From the NCBI RefSeq assembly GCF_029873255.1, contig NZ_CP123622.1:558501-622500 (forward strand): a stretch of DNA of 64,000 nt. Direction: 5' to 3'. The position numbers were made by a program, and so were the translations under genes. Positions 1 to 9,373 of the stretch are shown piece by piece (the first letter of the stretch is position 1; the number at the start of each line of letters is the position of its first letter). This stretch comes from Pigmentibacter sp. JX0631. GTDB lineage: Bacteria; Bdellovibrionota_B; Oligoflexia; Silvanigrellales; Silvanigrellaceae. The notes beneath the pieces were generated by a model. That model ran no database searches, was not told the origin of the DNA, and saw only the letters and a list, made by a program, of their open reading frames with translations.

Positions 1-19
1 TTCAAACTCATAGATAATC

Positions 20-967
20 CTATAATAAAATTTCGTCTGGTATATTATTTTGTTTTAATTGTTTTAAAATTCCTCTTAGCAGTTCTTCTTCATGCTGTTC
101 TGCGGGATATAAAGGTGCTCGCAAAATATTTTCACACTCACCTAAATAAGCGAGCATTCCTTTCACACCTATAGGATTAGGAAGAGCAAAAATTCCATTG
201 TTTATACAGTAAGAAGACAAATGTAATTTTTGTGCTTCCTTAATATTCCCATTAAAAAAACTATCCTTAATTTTTAAGAGGGTTTTTGGAATAATGTGAG
301 AAGTAACAGAAATAACTCCATCTGCACCGCACATTAATGCAGGAGCGTATGTAGCATCATCGCCTGACAATATTCTTACATCACTTTTTTTATTTAAGTT
401 TAATATATTTCTCATTTCAACAATTGAGTTAACATTTCCAGCTGCTTCTTTGATTGCAACTATATTTGAATTTTCTTCAACTATCTTAGCTAATGTATTT
501 GGGAGAATGGTAATTCCTGTCCTGCCTGGCACATTGTAGATACAAATTGCTGTATCTTTAAGTAATTTAGAAACTTCTGAATAATGTTTAACTAAACAGG
601 ATTGGCTTGGTTTATTGTAGTAAGGAGTTACAAGCATTATTCCATTTGCCTTATTTCTATTTTTTCCCAAAATATTTGCAAATTTTATGCTTTTTTCTAT
701 GGTAGATTTAGTGTAATTTGTACCTGTTCCAACATAGATATGAAAAGAATCTTCTTGATAATTTAGAGCTTTTAGCACCAAAGCTTCAGACTCTTGATCA
801 GATAAAGTAACATTTTCACCAGTGGTTCCTAAAACTACAATTCCATTAATTCCAGATTTTTTTTGCTTTAGTATTATTTTTTCAAAAGAATTAAAATCTA
901 TTTCACCGGTGGGCAAAAATGGGGTAATGATGGCGGTCATAACGCCTGAAAAAGGTAAGTGACTCAA
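20..967 (-). CDS. dapA: 4-hydroxy-tetrahydrodipicolinate synthase
   Basis: Condenses pyruvate with aspartate semialdehyde in the lysine/diaminopimelate pathway, in the cytoplasm. The product is a TIM-barrel DapA: the GTTGE pyruvate-binding motif, the catalytic tyrosine in YNVPGRTG (about residue 144) and the Schiff-base lysine in VAIKEA (about residue 173) are present and spaced as in the family. I chose a TTG start at 965-967 because a strong Shine-Dalgarno (AAGGAG, complement of 974-979) sits seven bases upstream and the N-terminus then matches normal DapA (SHLPFSGVMTAIITPF); the open frame runs 23 codons further up but without family similarity. ATG at 938-940 is the other possible start. 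It is transcribed away from the tRNA gene that follows on the other strand. Identity is very secure; only the start is debatable. Confidence 0.93.
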   Translation of the reverse strand: MSHLPFSGVMTAIITPFLPTGEIDFNSFEKIILKQKKSGINGIVVLGTTGENVTLSDQESEALVLKALNYQEDSFHIYVGTGTNYTKSTIEKSIKFANILGKNRNKANGIMLVTPYYNKPSQSCLVKHYSEVSKLLKDTAICIYNVPGRTGITILPNTLAKIVEENSNIVAIKEAAGNVNSIVEMRNILNLNKKSDVRILSGDDATYAPALMCGADGVISVTSHIIPKTLLKIKDSFFNGNIKEAQKLHLSSYCINNGIFALPNPIGVKGMLAYLGECENILRAPLYPAEQHEEELLRGILKQLKQNNIPDEILL

Positions 968-1055
968 GAGGTTCTCCTTCAAGTAAAATGATTGAGATTC
1001 GCTGCAGAGAATAGCTTTCTTACCTTCAGTGCGCAAGAAATCTTCGCTGAACTTA

Positions 1056-1084
1056 TTGACCTCCGCTTAAGGATTTGCTAACCA
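1056..1084 (+). promoter_or_regulatory. Possible sigma70 promoter for the tRNA(CAU) gene
   Basis: TTGACC at 1056-1061 and TAACCA at 1079-1084 are separated by 17 bases and end 17 bases before the mature tRNA. The -10 box is weak, so this is a plausible rather than a firm call. Confidence 0.35.
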
Positions 1085-1101
1085 CTCAAATACTAAAAGT
1101 G

Positions 1102-1178
1102 GGGCCGGTAGCTAAATGGTTACGGCGGCTCGCTCATAACGAGAAGATCTGGGGGTTCGAGTCCCTCCCGGCCCACCA
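1102..1178 (+). tRNA. tRNA with CAU anticodon (elongator Met or Ile2)
   Basis: The acceptor stem pairs GGGCCGG (1102-1108) with CCGGCCC (1168-1174), followed by discriminator A and an encoded CCA (1176-1178). The T stem-loop is 1151-1167 with loop TTCGAGT. The anticodon loop CTCATAA (1133-1139) gives anticodon CAU. It is not an initiator: position 1 is fully paired and there is no GGG/CCC anticodon stem. A CAU anticodon cannot tell elongator Met from lysidine-modified Ile. The D stem (GCTA/CGGC) and the first anticodon-stem pair (G1128/A1144) contain mismatches, which is unusual. Convergent with the glutathione peroxidase gene, four bases beyond the CCA. Confidence 0.85.
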
Positions 1179-1181
1179 CAA

Positions 1182-1670
1182 TTAGTTTAAAAGCTCTTCA
1201 ATATCCTTAGCGATTTGATCTGGAGTGTCGGTCGGAGCATACCTTTTTAAAACTTCTCCGTTTTTCCCAATTAAAAATTTAGTAAAATTCCATTTTATAA
1301 ATTCAGTTCCAAGAAATCCTTTGCTATTTTTCTTTAAATATTTATATAACGGATGCGCATTTGCTCCATTCACTTCAACTTTAGCAAACATTGGAAATGA
1401 AACATTATAATTTAAGGAACAGAAATTTTTTATTTCTTCCTCATTTCCTGGTTCTTGACTACCAAATTGATTACAAGGAAACCCTAATATTTTAAGCCCT
1501 TTCGACTGAAAACTTTGATAAAGTTTCTCTAACCCCTCAAATTGAGGGGTAAATCCACATTTACTAGCAGTATTTACAACTAATAAAGCGTTACCTTTAA
1601 ACTCAATTAATTTCTTAGTATTACCTTCGATGTCTTTAACTTCAAAATCATAAATAGACTCTTGTGTCAT
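1182..1670 (-). CDS. Glutathione peroxidase family protein (thiol peroxidase)
   Basis: Reduces hydrogen or lipid peroxides using a cysteine thiol; many bacterial members actually use thioredoxin. The 162-residue protein has the full family layout: peroxidatic Cys38 in NTASKCGFTPQ, the second block GFPCNQFG (residues 63-70) with the active-site Gln, a resolving-type Cys84 and the KWNFTKF block that supplies the active-site Trp and Asn. The active site is cysteine, not selenocysteine. No signal peptide, so cytoplasmic. The ATG at 1670 is preceded by a good AGAGGTGAT ribosome-binding site. It stands alone between two tRNA genes. Confidence 0.93.
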   Translation of the reverse strand: MTQESIYDFEVKDIEGNTKKLIEFKGNALLVVNTASKCGFTPQFEGLEKLYQSFQSKGLKILGFPCNQFGSQEPGNEEEIKNFCSLNYNVSFPMFAKVEVNGANAHPLYKYLKKNSKGFLGTEFIKWNFTKFLIGKNGEVLKRYAPTDTPDQIAKDIEELLN

Positions 1671-1779
1671 TTTATCACCTCTTTTTTAGCAACAATTTGG
1701 GTTTATATCTTATCAATATAAAAATAACTGTCTACTATCTTTAAACTCTTAATCAAATTAGGAAACTAGACACTTCCTA

Positions 1780-1808
1780 TTGACAATGTTACCCTGCTTA
1801 GGTAAACG
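1780..1808 (+). promoter_or_regulatory. Probable sigma70 promoter for tRNA-Val
   Basis: A perfect -35 TTGACA (1780-1785), a 17-base spacer and TAAACG (1803-1808) end ten bases before the tRNA 5' end, as expected for a tRNA promoter. Confidence 0.55.
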
Positions 1809-1818
1809 AATTTTCACT

Positions 1819-1895
1819 GCAGTCGTAGCTCAGTTGGTTAGAGCACCACGTTGACATCGTGGGGGTCAGAAGTTCGAGTCTTCTCGATTGCACCA
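1819..1895 (+). tRNA. tRNA-Val (GAC)
   Basis: Complete cloverleaf: acceptor GCAGTCG (1819-1825) with CGATTGC (1885-1891), discriminator A and encoded CCA (1893-1895); D arm GCTC...GAGC; anticodon stem CCACG/CGTGG around loop TTGACAT (1851-1857) with anticodon GAC (1853-1855); T arm AGAAG/CTTCT around TTCGAGT. The ubiE-type gene starts 19 bases downstream and may be read from the same promoter. Confidence 0.95.
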
Positions 1896-1914
1896 TCTAA
1901 GGGTGTCCTTTTTT

Positions 1915-2637
1915 ATGGACTCTAACAATTATAATATTTATAAAGGGTTACATTCTTCCCTTGCACAAATATATGACGCAACTAATGACACCTTAACTTT
2001 AGGTCTCCACCGTATCATAAAAAAAGTTCTTTGTTCATCAGCAATTAAATTAGCTCCCCAGAACTCCAAACTACTCGATCTTGCTACAGGTACCGCAGAT
2101 ATCATACTAGGTATAGCTCCTAAAAGACCAGATTTGGAAATTGTTGGTATTGATATTTCTGAAGCTATGCTAGAAATAGCTGAAGAAAAAATTAAAAAAA
2201 AAGCTTCATTATATAGAGATAATATTGAATTAAAAAAAGCTTCAGCGTTAAAAATTCCATATCCAGATAACACATTTCATACTATTACTATTTGTTGGGG
2301 AATACGCTCTTTAAAGCCCTATAGTGCTGCATTAAGAGAAATTCATCGGGTGTTAAAACCAGGAGGCCATGTTCTTATAGTTGAAAATGGAAAACCAGAT
2401 TTCAAATTTCTACGAAAAATTTATAATTCCTACACACATTTGTTACCTATTTTTGGAAATAAAATTAAAAATCTAAAATCTTCTCACTTGCTATATAAAA
2501 CTTCTATTGATCATTTTCCCAGTGGAAGTCAGTTTGTGGCTGAATTATTTGAATATGGATTTACAAAAGCAAATTTTAAAAATTTAGGAACTAATATTAT
2601 TTTTTTCTATACGGCTCAAAAACCATTTTTTAAATAA
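1915..2637 (+). CDS. ubiE: UbiE/MenG-type quinone C-methyltransferase
   Basis: SAM-dependent methyltransferase of the class that methylates demethylmenaquinone and/or the ubiquinone precursor ring at the inner face of the membrane. The N-terminal block IYDATNDTLTLGLHR matches the family signature before the Rossmann fold; SAM motif I is LLDLATGTADI, followed by GIDISEAML (acidic ribose-binding position) and the late motif HRVLKPGGHVLIVENGKP. I start it at the internal ATG 1915 because the upstream extension of the frame runs into the tRNA-Val 3' end; the ribosome-binding site is weak (AAGGG). The 240-residue length is normal. Its 3' end overlaps the convergent rfbB gene by 22 bases. Whether the quinone is menaquinone or ubiquinone cannot be told from this window. 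Confidence 0.85.
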   Translation: MDSNNYNIYKGLHSSLAQIYDATNDTLTLGLHRIIKKVLCSSAIKLAPQNSKLLDLATGTADIILGIAPKRPDLEIVGIDISEAMLEIAEEKIKKKASLYRDNIELKKASALKIPYPDNTFHTITICWGIRSLKPYSAALREIHRVLKPGGHVLIVENGKPDFKFLRKIYNSYTHLLPIFGNKIKNLKSSHLLYKTSIDHFPSGSQFVAELFEYGFTKANFKNLGTNIIFFYTAQKPFFK

Positions 2638-3626
2638 TAATTAATAGTTTCTTTCAAACCTTGTTCAAGACTATATTTAGGATTCCATTTCAGTTCAGAC
2701 TGAATTTTTGAATTATCTATAGCGTAGCGCCAGTCGTGTCCAGGCCTATCAGTTACAAATGTAACCAATTTTTTATAGTCTTTCTCTCCAGGATGAATTT
2801 CATTTAACAACTCACATATTGTATAAACTAAATTTAAGTTTTTTACTTCGTTCTTCCCTCCTACATTATAAGTTTCTCCAACTTTCCCATTTAATATTAT
2901 TTTTTCAATAGCATCACAATGATCTATAACATAAAGCCAATCTCTAATATTACTTCCATCTCCATAAACTGGTATTGATTGGTTATTTAAACATGATTTT
3001 ATTACAGTTGGTATAAGCTTTTCTTTGTGTTGATAGGGACCATAATTGTTAGAACAATTTGAAGTTGTAACAGGTAGACCATAAGTATGATGATATGCTC
3101 TAACTAAATGATCAGAACCTGCTTTTGATGCTGAATAAGGAGAATTAGGTGCATAAGGTGTTTTTTCACTAAATGCGGGATCAATTTCTTTTAAAGTACC
3201 AAAGACTTCATCTGTAGAAATATGATGAAATCTACAAGTATTTTTATCTAACTGTAATTCATCAAGCCATTTTTTTCGAGCAGCTTCAAGTAAGGCAAAG
3301 GTACCAAATATATTTGTTTGAATAAATTCACTTGGGCCGGTAATTGAACGATCAACATGACTTTCTGCTGCAAAATGAATAATTGAGTTTACTTTATATT
3401 GATCTATGATTTGTTCAATATGAGCTTGATTACAGATATCTCCTTGAATAAAAAAATGATTCTGTTTATTCGGCAAATTTTCTAAATTTTTTATGTTACC
3501 TGCATATGTTAACTTATCAAAACTAATAATTTTTATTTCTTGATTATTACTTAATAAATTTCTTACAAAATTACAGCCTATAAATCCAGCAGCTCCAGTG
3601 ACTAAAACATTTCTCATAAAAAACAT
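2616..3626 (-). CDS. rfbB: dTDP-glucose 4,6-dehydratase
   Basis: Second step of dTDP-deoxysugar synthesis, converting dTDP-glucose to dTDP-4-keto-6-deoxyglucose with bound NAD. This extended short-chain dehydrogenase (336 residues) shows the N-terminal NAD motif GAAGFIG, the FAAESHVDRS block, the dehydratase signature STDEVFG with the Thr-Asp-Glu catalytic trio, and the Tyr/Lys pair in YSASK. The C-terminal half contains NNYGPYQ and DRPGHDWRYAID, typical of RfbB. Two starts are possible, at 3626 or three codons in at 3617; neither has a strong Shine-Dalgarno. The partner rfbA lies upstream on the same strand, separated by a broken gene. rfbC and rfbD are not in the window, so the final sugar is unknown. 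Confidence 0.95.
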   Translation of the reverse strand: MFFMRNVLVTGAAGFIGCNFVRNLLSNNQEIKIISFDKLTYAGNIKNLENLPNKQNHFFIQGDICNQAHIEQIIDQYKVNSIIHFAAESHVDRSITGPSEFIQTNIFGTFALLEAARKKWLDELQLDKNTCRFHHISTDEVFGTLKEIDPAFSEKTPYAPNSPYSASKAGSDHLVRAYHHTYGLPVTTSNCSNNYGPYQHKEKLIPTVIKSCLNNQSIPVYGDGSNIRDWLYVIDHCDAIEKIILNGKVGETYNVGGKNEVKNLNLVYTICELLNEIHPGEKDYKKLVTFVTDRPGHDWRYAIDNSKIQSELKWNPKYSLEQGLKETINYYLKNGF

Positions 3627-3724
3627 ATATTAACTCGCTTTTAGTAAATAATTTAAATCAAGCCTATTCTGAATAGGTTAATGAATATTTTTATAAAATT
3701 ATTTACTAGTAATTGCAAATATTT

Positions 3725-4492
3725 TTATTTTTTATTGATTTTCTTTATTATATCAGAATATGCAGAAGTTTTCTTAAATGCCTCAAAAGCAGTTGAAACT
3801 TTTTTAACTAATTCGCCAGAAGTAGCTGAAGTTGTGGCTATATATTTTTCTTGGATGGCAATGGGTTTACCTATGCGAAAGTCTTTAAACTCCATTTTTT
3901 CCGTTTTTCCTTGAGTATTAATCAAAGTATTTGCAACAATATCCAAAGTAAACCAAGCTTCTATTTTTTTCCCAATTAATTTCTTAAAGTTTGTATTATC
4001 ATTTGGAACAGCTTCAATTTTTGCTTTATCTAATGAATGCTCAGGATTTAATAATATTGTTTCATAAGAAGAGCCCGCTAATACTCCAACTTTAACTAAC
4101 TTGGCATCAGCCATTGAATCGACATTTTTAGAACCATTTAAAGTTAGAAAAATTGTTTTTGATTCATAAATTTTCGAAACCTAAACAAATTTTTCTTCTC
4201 TTTCTTTATTTCTAGTCAAAGGTATTATGAAGGTTTTTTTATCGGAATTGTCCTGTGCTTCAGTAAAGGCTCTTTTCCAAGGTCGCCACAATACTTTATA
4301 TGATATATTTGCTGACTTTAAGGCTTTGGTAACTATTTCTCCACCTATTCCACCAATCTCATTTTCTGCTACTTTATCTATTTCTCCAGCAAAATCACCA
4401 TCTGCTAAAATATTTATATCTTCAGCTAAAATAACTCGAGGAAAACAACAAATAAAAAAAATAGGTATAAAGAAGGAAAAAAATTTAGTCAT
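3725..4492 (-). pseudogene. Periplasmic amino-acid-type binding protein, interrupted by one in-frame TAG
   Basis: The two halves read as one solute-binding protein (SBP_bac_3 type, about 255 residues) in a single frame: an N-terminal half with signal peptide (MTKFFSFFIPIFFICCFP...) and mature start near EDINILADGDF, then a TAG codon at 4181-4183, then the C-terminal half (VSKIYESKTIFLTLNG... to ...IIKKINKK). No base is gained or lost; 22 open codons join the stop to the first Met of the second half. In relatives this position is commonly Trp, so a TGG to TAG change is the simplest cause (inference). Start chosen at 4492 with GAGG six bases upstream. Likely inactive; a sequencing error or readthrough would restore it. 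No permease or ATPase lies beside it, as is common for the orphan binding proteins of such genomes. Confidence 0.8.
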
Positions 4493-4632
4493 AAATACCT
4501 CAAAATGAAATGAAAATTTTATCTTTAAAAAATAAACCAAAATACCATATTTTGAAATGTTTCAAAAAGTTAATTCAATCATAAACTTTAGAGGTAGATT
4601 TTTAAAATATTGATTTATTTAAAAGAAACAAT

Positions 4633-5514
4633 TTAATGACTGTATTTTAATAGTTTTAACAAATACTCGCCATAGCCACTTTTCTTTAATGAATTTGCCA
4701 AAAGTTCAAATTGAATAGAATTAATAAATCCCTTTCGCCAAGCAATTTCTTCAGGACAAGCTATTTTTAGTCCTTGCCTATCCTCTAAAACAGCAAAATA
4801 TAATGAAGCATCAAGTAAAGAACGATGCGTTCCTGTATCTAACCAAGCCACACCTCTTCCGAATTCTTCAACAGATAAATTTCCTTGCTTAAAATATATA
4901 TTAATTAAATCTGTTATTTCTAATTCGCCTCTGAGCGATGGTTTCAATTCTTTTGCATAGCGAGAGACATGTTCATCAAAAAAATAAAGACCAGTTATAG
5001 CTATGTTCGATTTTGGTATTTGAGGCTTTTCTTCAATAGAAATAGGTACTCCATTTTTATCTAACTCAATGACACCATATCTTTCAGGGTCTTTAACAGT
5101 ATAGCCAAAAATTCTACAACCAGTGTGTTCTAATCGATACTGATCAATAGTAGTCATAAGTCCTTGACCATGAAAAATATTGTCACCCAATATTAAGCAC
5201 ACATTCTGATTCTTTATAAAATCTTCTCCAATTACAAAAGCTTGCGCTAATCCTGCAGGAGTTTTTTGTTCCAAAAATTCAATCTGAATTCCCCACTGCG
5301 AACCATCCCCTAATAAACTTCGAAAAGCAGGTAAATCTCTTGGAGTTGAAATGATAAGAATTTCCGTTATGCCGCCCATCATTAAAGTAGAAATAGGATA
5401 GTAGATCATAGGTTTATCGTAAACTGGAAGAAGCTGTTTACTCAGACAGCTTGTTGAGGGATATAAACGAGTACCAGATCCTCCAGCAAGTACTATACCT
5501 TTCATTTTCTTCAT
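4633..5514 (-). CDS. rfbA: Glucose-1-phosphate thymidylyltransferase
   Basis: First step of dTDP-deoxysugar synthesis: glucose-1-phosphate plus dTTP gives dTDP-glucose. The nucleotidyltransferase signature GIVLAGGSGTRLYPST is at the N-terminus, followed by SKQLLPVYDKPMIYYP, the metal-binding LILGDNIFHG block, the sugar-binding EEKPQIPKS and the WLDTGTH motif; 293 residues is the standard length. Start at ATG 5512-5514, six codons inside the open frame, because GAGGAG lies just upstream. Same strand as rfbB, about 1 kb upstream, with only the broken binding-protein gene between them. It is divergent from groES. Confidence 0.95.
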   Translation of the reverse strand: MKKMKGIVLAGGSGTRLYPSTSCLSKQLLPVYDKPMIYYPISTLMMGGITEILIISTPRDLPAFRSLLGDGSQWGIQIEFLEQKTPAGLAQAFVIGEDFIKNQNVCLILGDNIFHGQGLMTTIDQYRLEHTGCRIFGYTVKDPERYGVIELDKNGVPISIEEKPQIPKSNIAITGLYFFDEHVSRYAKELKPSLRGELEITDLINIYFKQGNLSVEEFGRGVAWLDTGTHRSLLDASLYFAVLEDRQGLKIACPEEIAWRKGFINSIQFELLANSLKKSGYGEYLLKLLKYSH

Positions 5515-5574
5515 AACTCTCCTCTGACACATTTTTAAGATGTCGCATGTGAATCATTTGAGAAACCAACCCAC

Positions 5575-5602
5575 TTGACACAACCTCATTGCTGTTTAGC
5601 CT
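5575..5602 (+). promoter_or_regulatory. Probable groESL promoter
   Basis: A perfect TTGACA (5575-5580) lies 75 bases before groES; TAGCCT (5597-5602, spacer 16) or TATATC slightly further down could be the -10. A short imperfect palindrome TGCCACTTGTGGGCA follows at about 5611-5625 and could be an operator. I see no classical CIRCE inverted repeat and no clear sigma32 -10. Confidence 0.4.
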
Positions 5603-5654
5603 ATATCTAATGCCACTTGTGGGCAAATACAAAACCTTTAAATAGGAGATATTT

Positions 5655-5951
5655 ATGAATAAGTCCATTCGCCCTCTTAATGATAGAATTCTTTTAAAAC
5701 GAATTGAAGCTGAACAAAAAACTGCTGGAGGAATTCTTATTCCTGATAATGCAAAAGAAAAACCAATTGAAGGAAAAGTCATTGCGGTCGGAAACGGAAA
5801 AATTTTAGAAAATGGTTCTCGCCAATCACCAGCACTAAAAGTTGGAGACAAAGTATTATTTGGCAAATGGAGTGGCAACGAAATAAAAATAGAAGGCGAA
5901 GAGTACCTTCTAATAAAAGAAGATGAAATTCTTGCTGTAGTTGAAGCTTAA
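5655..5951 (+). CDS. groES: Co-chaperonin GroES
   Basis: Heptameric lid of the GroEL folding chamber in the cytoplasm. The 98-residue protein begins with [27 protein letters not shown], in which the mobile-loop hydrophobic GGILIPD contacts GroEL, and ends with the usual [17 protein letters not shown] is placed nine bases before the ATG. It is followed after 42 bases by groEL, making the normal two-gene operon. Confidence 0.97.
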   Translation: MNKSIRPLNDRILLKRIEAEQKTAGGILIPDNAKEKPIEGKVIAVGNGKILENGSRQSPALKVGDKVLFGKWSGNEIKIEGEEYLLIKEDEILAVVEA

Positions 5952-5954
5952 TAA

Positions 5955-7667
<1,713 letters not shown>

Positions 7668-7707
7668 TTTTGACTTTTTATTGCCTTTTAAAGGATTTAC
7701 CTTTAAC

Positions 7708-7750
7708 AAAATTCTATACACTAAAAAAAGTGTATAGAATTTTTTTTTTA
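7708..7750 (+). terminator. Intrinsic terminator of groESL
   Basis: A stem of about 14 pairs (7708-7721 with 7730-7743, core ATTCTATACAC/GTGTATAGAAT) closes an eight-base A-rich loop and runs into a T tract ending at 7749. Confidence 0.9.
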
Positions 7751-7763
7751 GGATGAATTTATC

Positions 7764-9053
7764 ATGAATAGCAAAAAAAAGCATTTATCAAAGGAAGTTA
7801 TAGCAGGTTTAACCACTTTTTTTACCATGTCCTATATCGTAATTGTTAATCCACAAGTCATGTCGTCAAGCGGGACAGGCATGTCAGTAGCTGGTTCACT
7901 CACAGCAACCGTTTTAATTTCATTTTTAATGACATTATTAGCAGGTCTTTATATCAAACTTCCTTACGCTCTTGCCCCTGGAATGGGCCTAAATGTCTTT
8001 ATCGCTTATTCTTTAATTATTGGTGAAAAAATTCCTTGGCCTACAGCATTAGGTCTTATTTTTTGGTCAAGTATTCTATTTATTTTAGTTTCTATTTTCC
8101 CAATTCGCCAAAAAATTGTAGAAGCTCTACCTAATAATATGAAACATGCAATGTCTTGCGGTATTGGTTTATTTTTAGCATTTATAGGATTAAAAAACCT
8201 TGGACTAATTGTAGCACATCCAGCGACATTTGTTACTTTAGCTGATATTAATTTCACAATTGCTTTGGGACTATTTGGTTTCATTATTGCCTTTTACTTA
8301 TTTAATAAAAATAAACCTTATGCATTTTTATTATCAATTCTAGTTGTCACTATAATTGCAATGTTTACTAAAGAAATTGAATTTCCAAAAGAATGGTTGG
8401 CATTACCTGACTTCGATTCTCACTTTTTTAAATTAGATCTTATTGGTTCATTAAAGTGGAGTTTTATACCAGTAATTATAGCAATTTTTATGACAAATTT
8501 ATTTGATTCAATTTCATCTATAATAGGTTTATCTACTAGTGCTGGGTTTGTGGATGATAAAGGCAATCCACAAAAACTAAAAGAAACATTGGTGGTAGAT
8601 TCCATTGCTTCTTTATTTTCAAGTTTATTTGGTACAGCTCCTGCAACTGTATATATTGAAAGTTCAGCAGGCATCCAAGCGGGTGGTAAAACAGGCTTAA
8701 GCTCTATAGTCACAGCTTTCTGTTTTTTGCCTTGTTTATTCCTCGCTCCACTAATTACTGTCGTACCAGCTTATGCAACAACCCCAGTTCTTATATTAGT
8801 TGGTATTTTAATGTGCAAAACTTTAAAAAACATCCATGCCACACAGCTTGACGATATTATACCAGTTTTCTTAACTATCATTCTTATGCCATTAACATTC
8901 TCTATTACTCAAGGAGTTCTATGGGGTATTGTAAGCTATGTGTTACTTAAAATATTAGTGGGCAAAATTAAAGTTATTTCTCCTGTTTTATGGATTTTAG
9001 CCATTATTTGTTCACTTGCTCTAATTAGTGAGCATAGTACTTTATTCAAATAA
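7764..9053 (+). CDS. NCS2-family purine permease (AzgA-like)
   Basis: Inner-membrane proton-coupled importer of nucleobases. The 429-residue protein has the AzgA/GhxP-type start EVIAGLTTFFTMSYIVIVNPQ, the PGMGLNVFIAY block in an early helix, the MTNLFDSISSIIG block (Asp in the substrate site) and the SSAGIQAGGKTGLSS segment before the last helices; about 12-14 hydrophobic segments can be counted. These motifs point to adenine, guanine or hypoxanthine rather than uracil or xanthine, though specificity is inferred. It has its own position after the groESL terminator, with AGGATG upstream of the ATG at 7764. Confidence 0.88.
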   Translation: MNSKKKHLSKEVIAGLTTFFTMSYIVIVNPQVMSSSGTGMSVAGSLTATVLISFLMTLLAGLYIKLPYALAPGMGLNVFIAYSLIIGEKIPWPTALGLIFWSSILFILVSIFPIRQKIVEALPNNMKHAMSCGIGLFLAFIGLKNLGLIVAHPATFVTLADINFTIALGLFGFIIAFYLFNKNKPYAFLLSILVVTIIAMFTKEIEFPKEWLALPDFDSHFFKLDLIGSLKWSFIPVIIAIFMTNLFDSISSIIGLSTSAGFVDDKGNPQKLKETLVVDSIASLFSSLFGTAPATVYIESSAGIQAGGKTGLSSIVTAFCFLPCLFLAPLITVVPAYATTPVLILVGILMCKTLKNIHATQLDDIIPVFLTIILMPLTFSITQGVLWGIVSYVLLKILVGKIKVISPVLWILAIICSLALISEHSTLFK

Positions 9054-9373
9054 ATTTTATTGTAAAATAACAATAGATATTTTTCTAATTAATATAACAC
9101 TATCCTTAAAAATACTAGATTATTCTCTTTAAATAATTAAAATATTATTTAACCTATAACATCTAATATAAAATCAAATAATTTCAATATATTAAAAAAT
9201 AGTTATTAACACCATACCACCCAATCTGTTTCTTTATTAATTTTTTTAACAGTATTATCAATCACTTAAAAAGAAGCAATAAATACCTAGTTGACATGTA
9301 TAAATCTAATCAATAATAACATTTTTGATTTTTATACTCTATGAATTTAATTATCAATTAAAGGTAATAATAT
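9054..9373. other. 320-base intergenic region, AT-rich
   Basis: No open frame with coding character. The only clear signal is the promoter at 9291-9319 for the downstream lipoprotein gene. No terminator hairpin with a good T tract was seen after the permease gene. Confidence 0.6.
9291..9319 (+). promoter_or_regulatory. sigma70 promoter of the FAD lipoprotein gene
   Basis: TTGACA (9291-9296), a 17-base spacer and TAATAA (9314-9319), 55 bases before the ATG of the only gene downstream. Confidence 0.65.

Noticed and set aside
5575..5655. CIRCE operator of groESL
   Set aside because: The expected nine-base inverted repeat with nine-base spacer was not found; only a short imperfect palindrome is present.
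5438..5878. 146-residue open frame antisense to groES and the start of rfbA
   Set aside because: It lies across two certain genes in the opposite sense and has no recognisable sequence; an antisense shadow.
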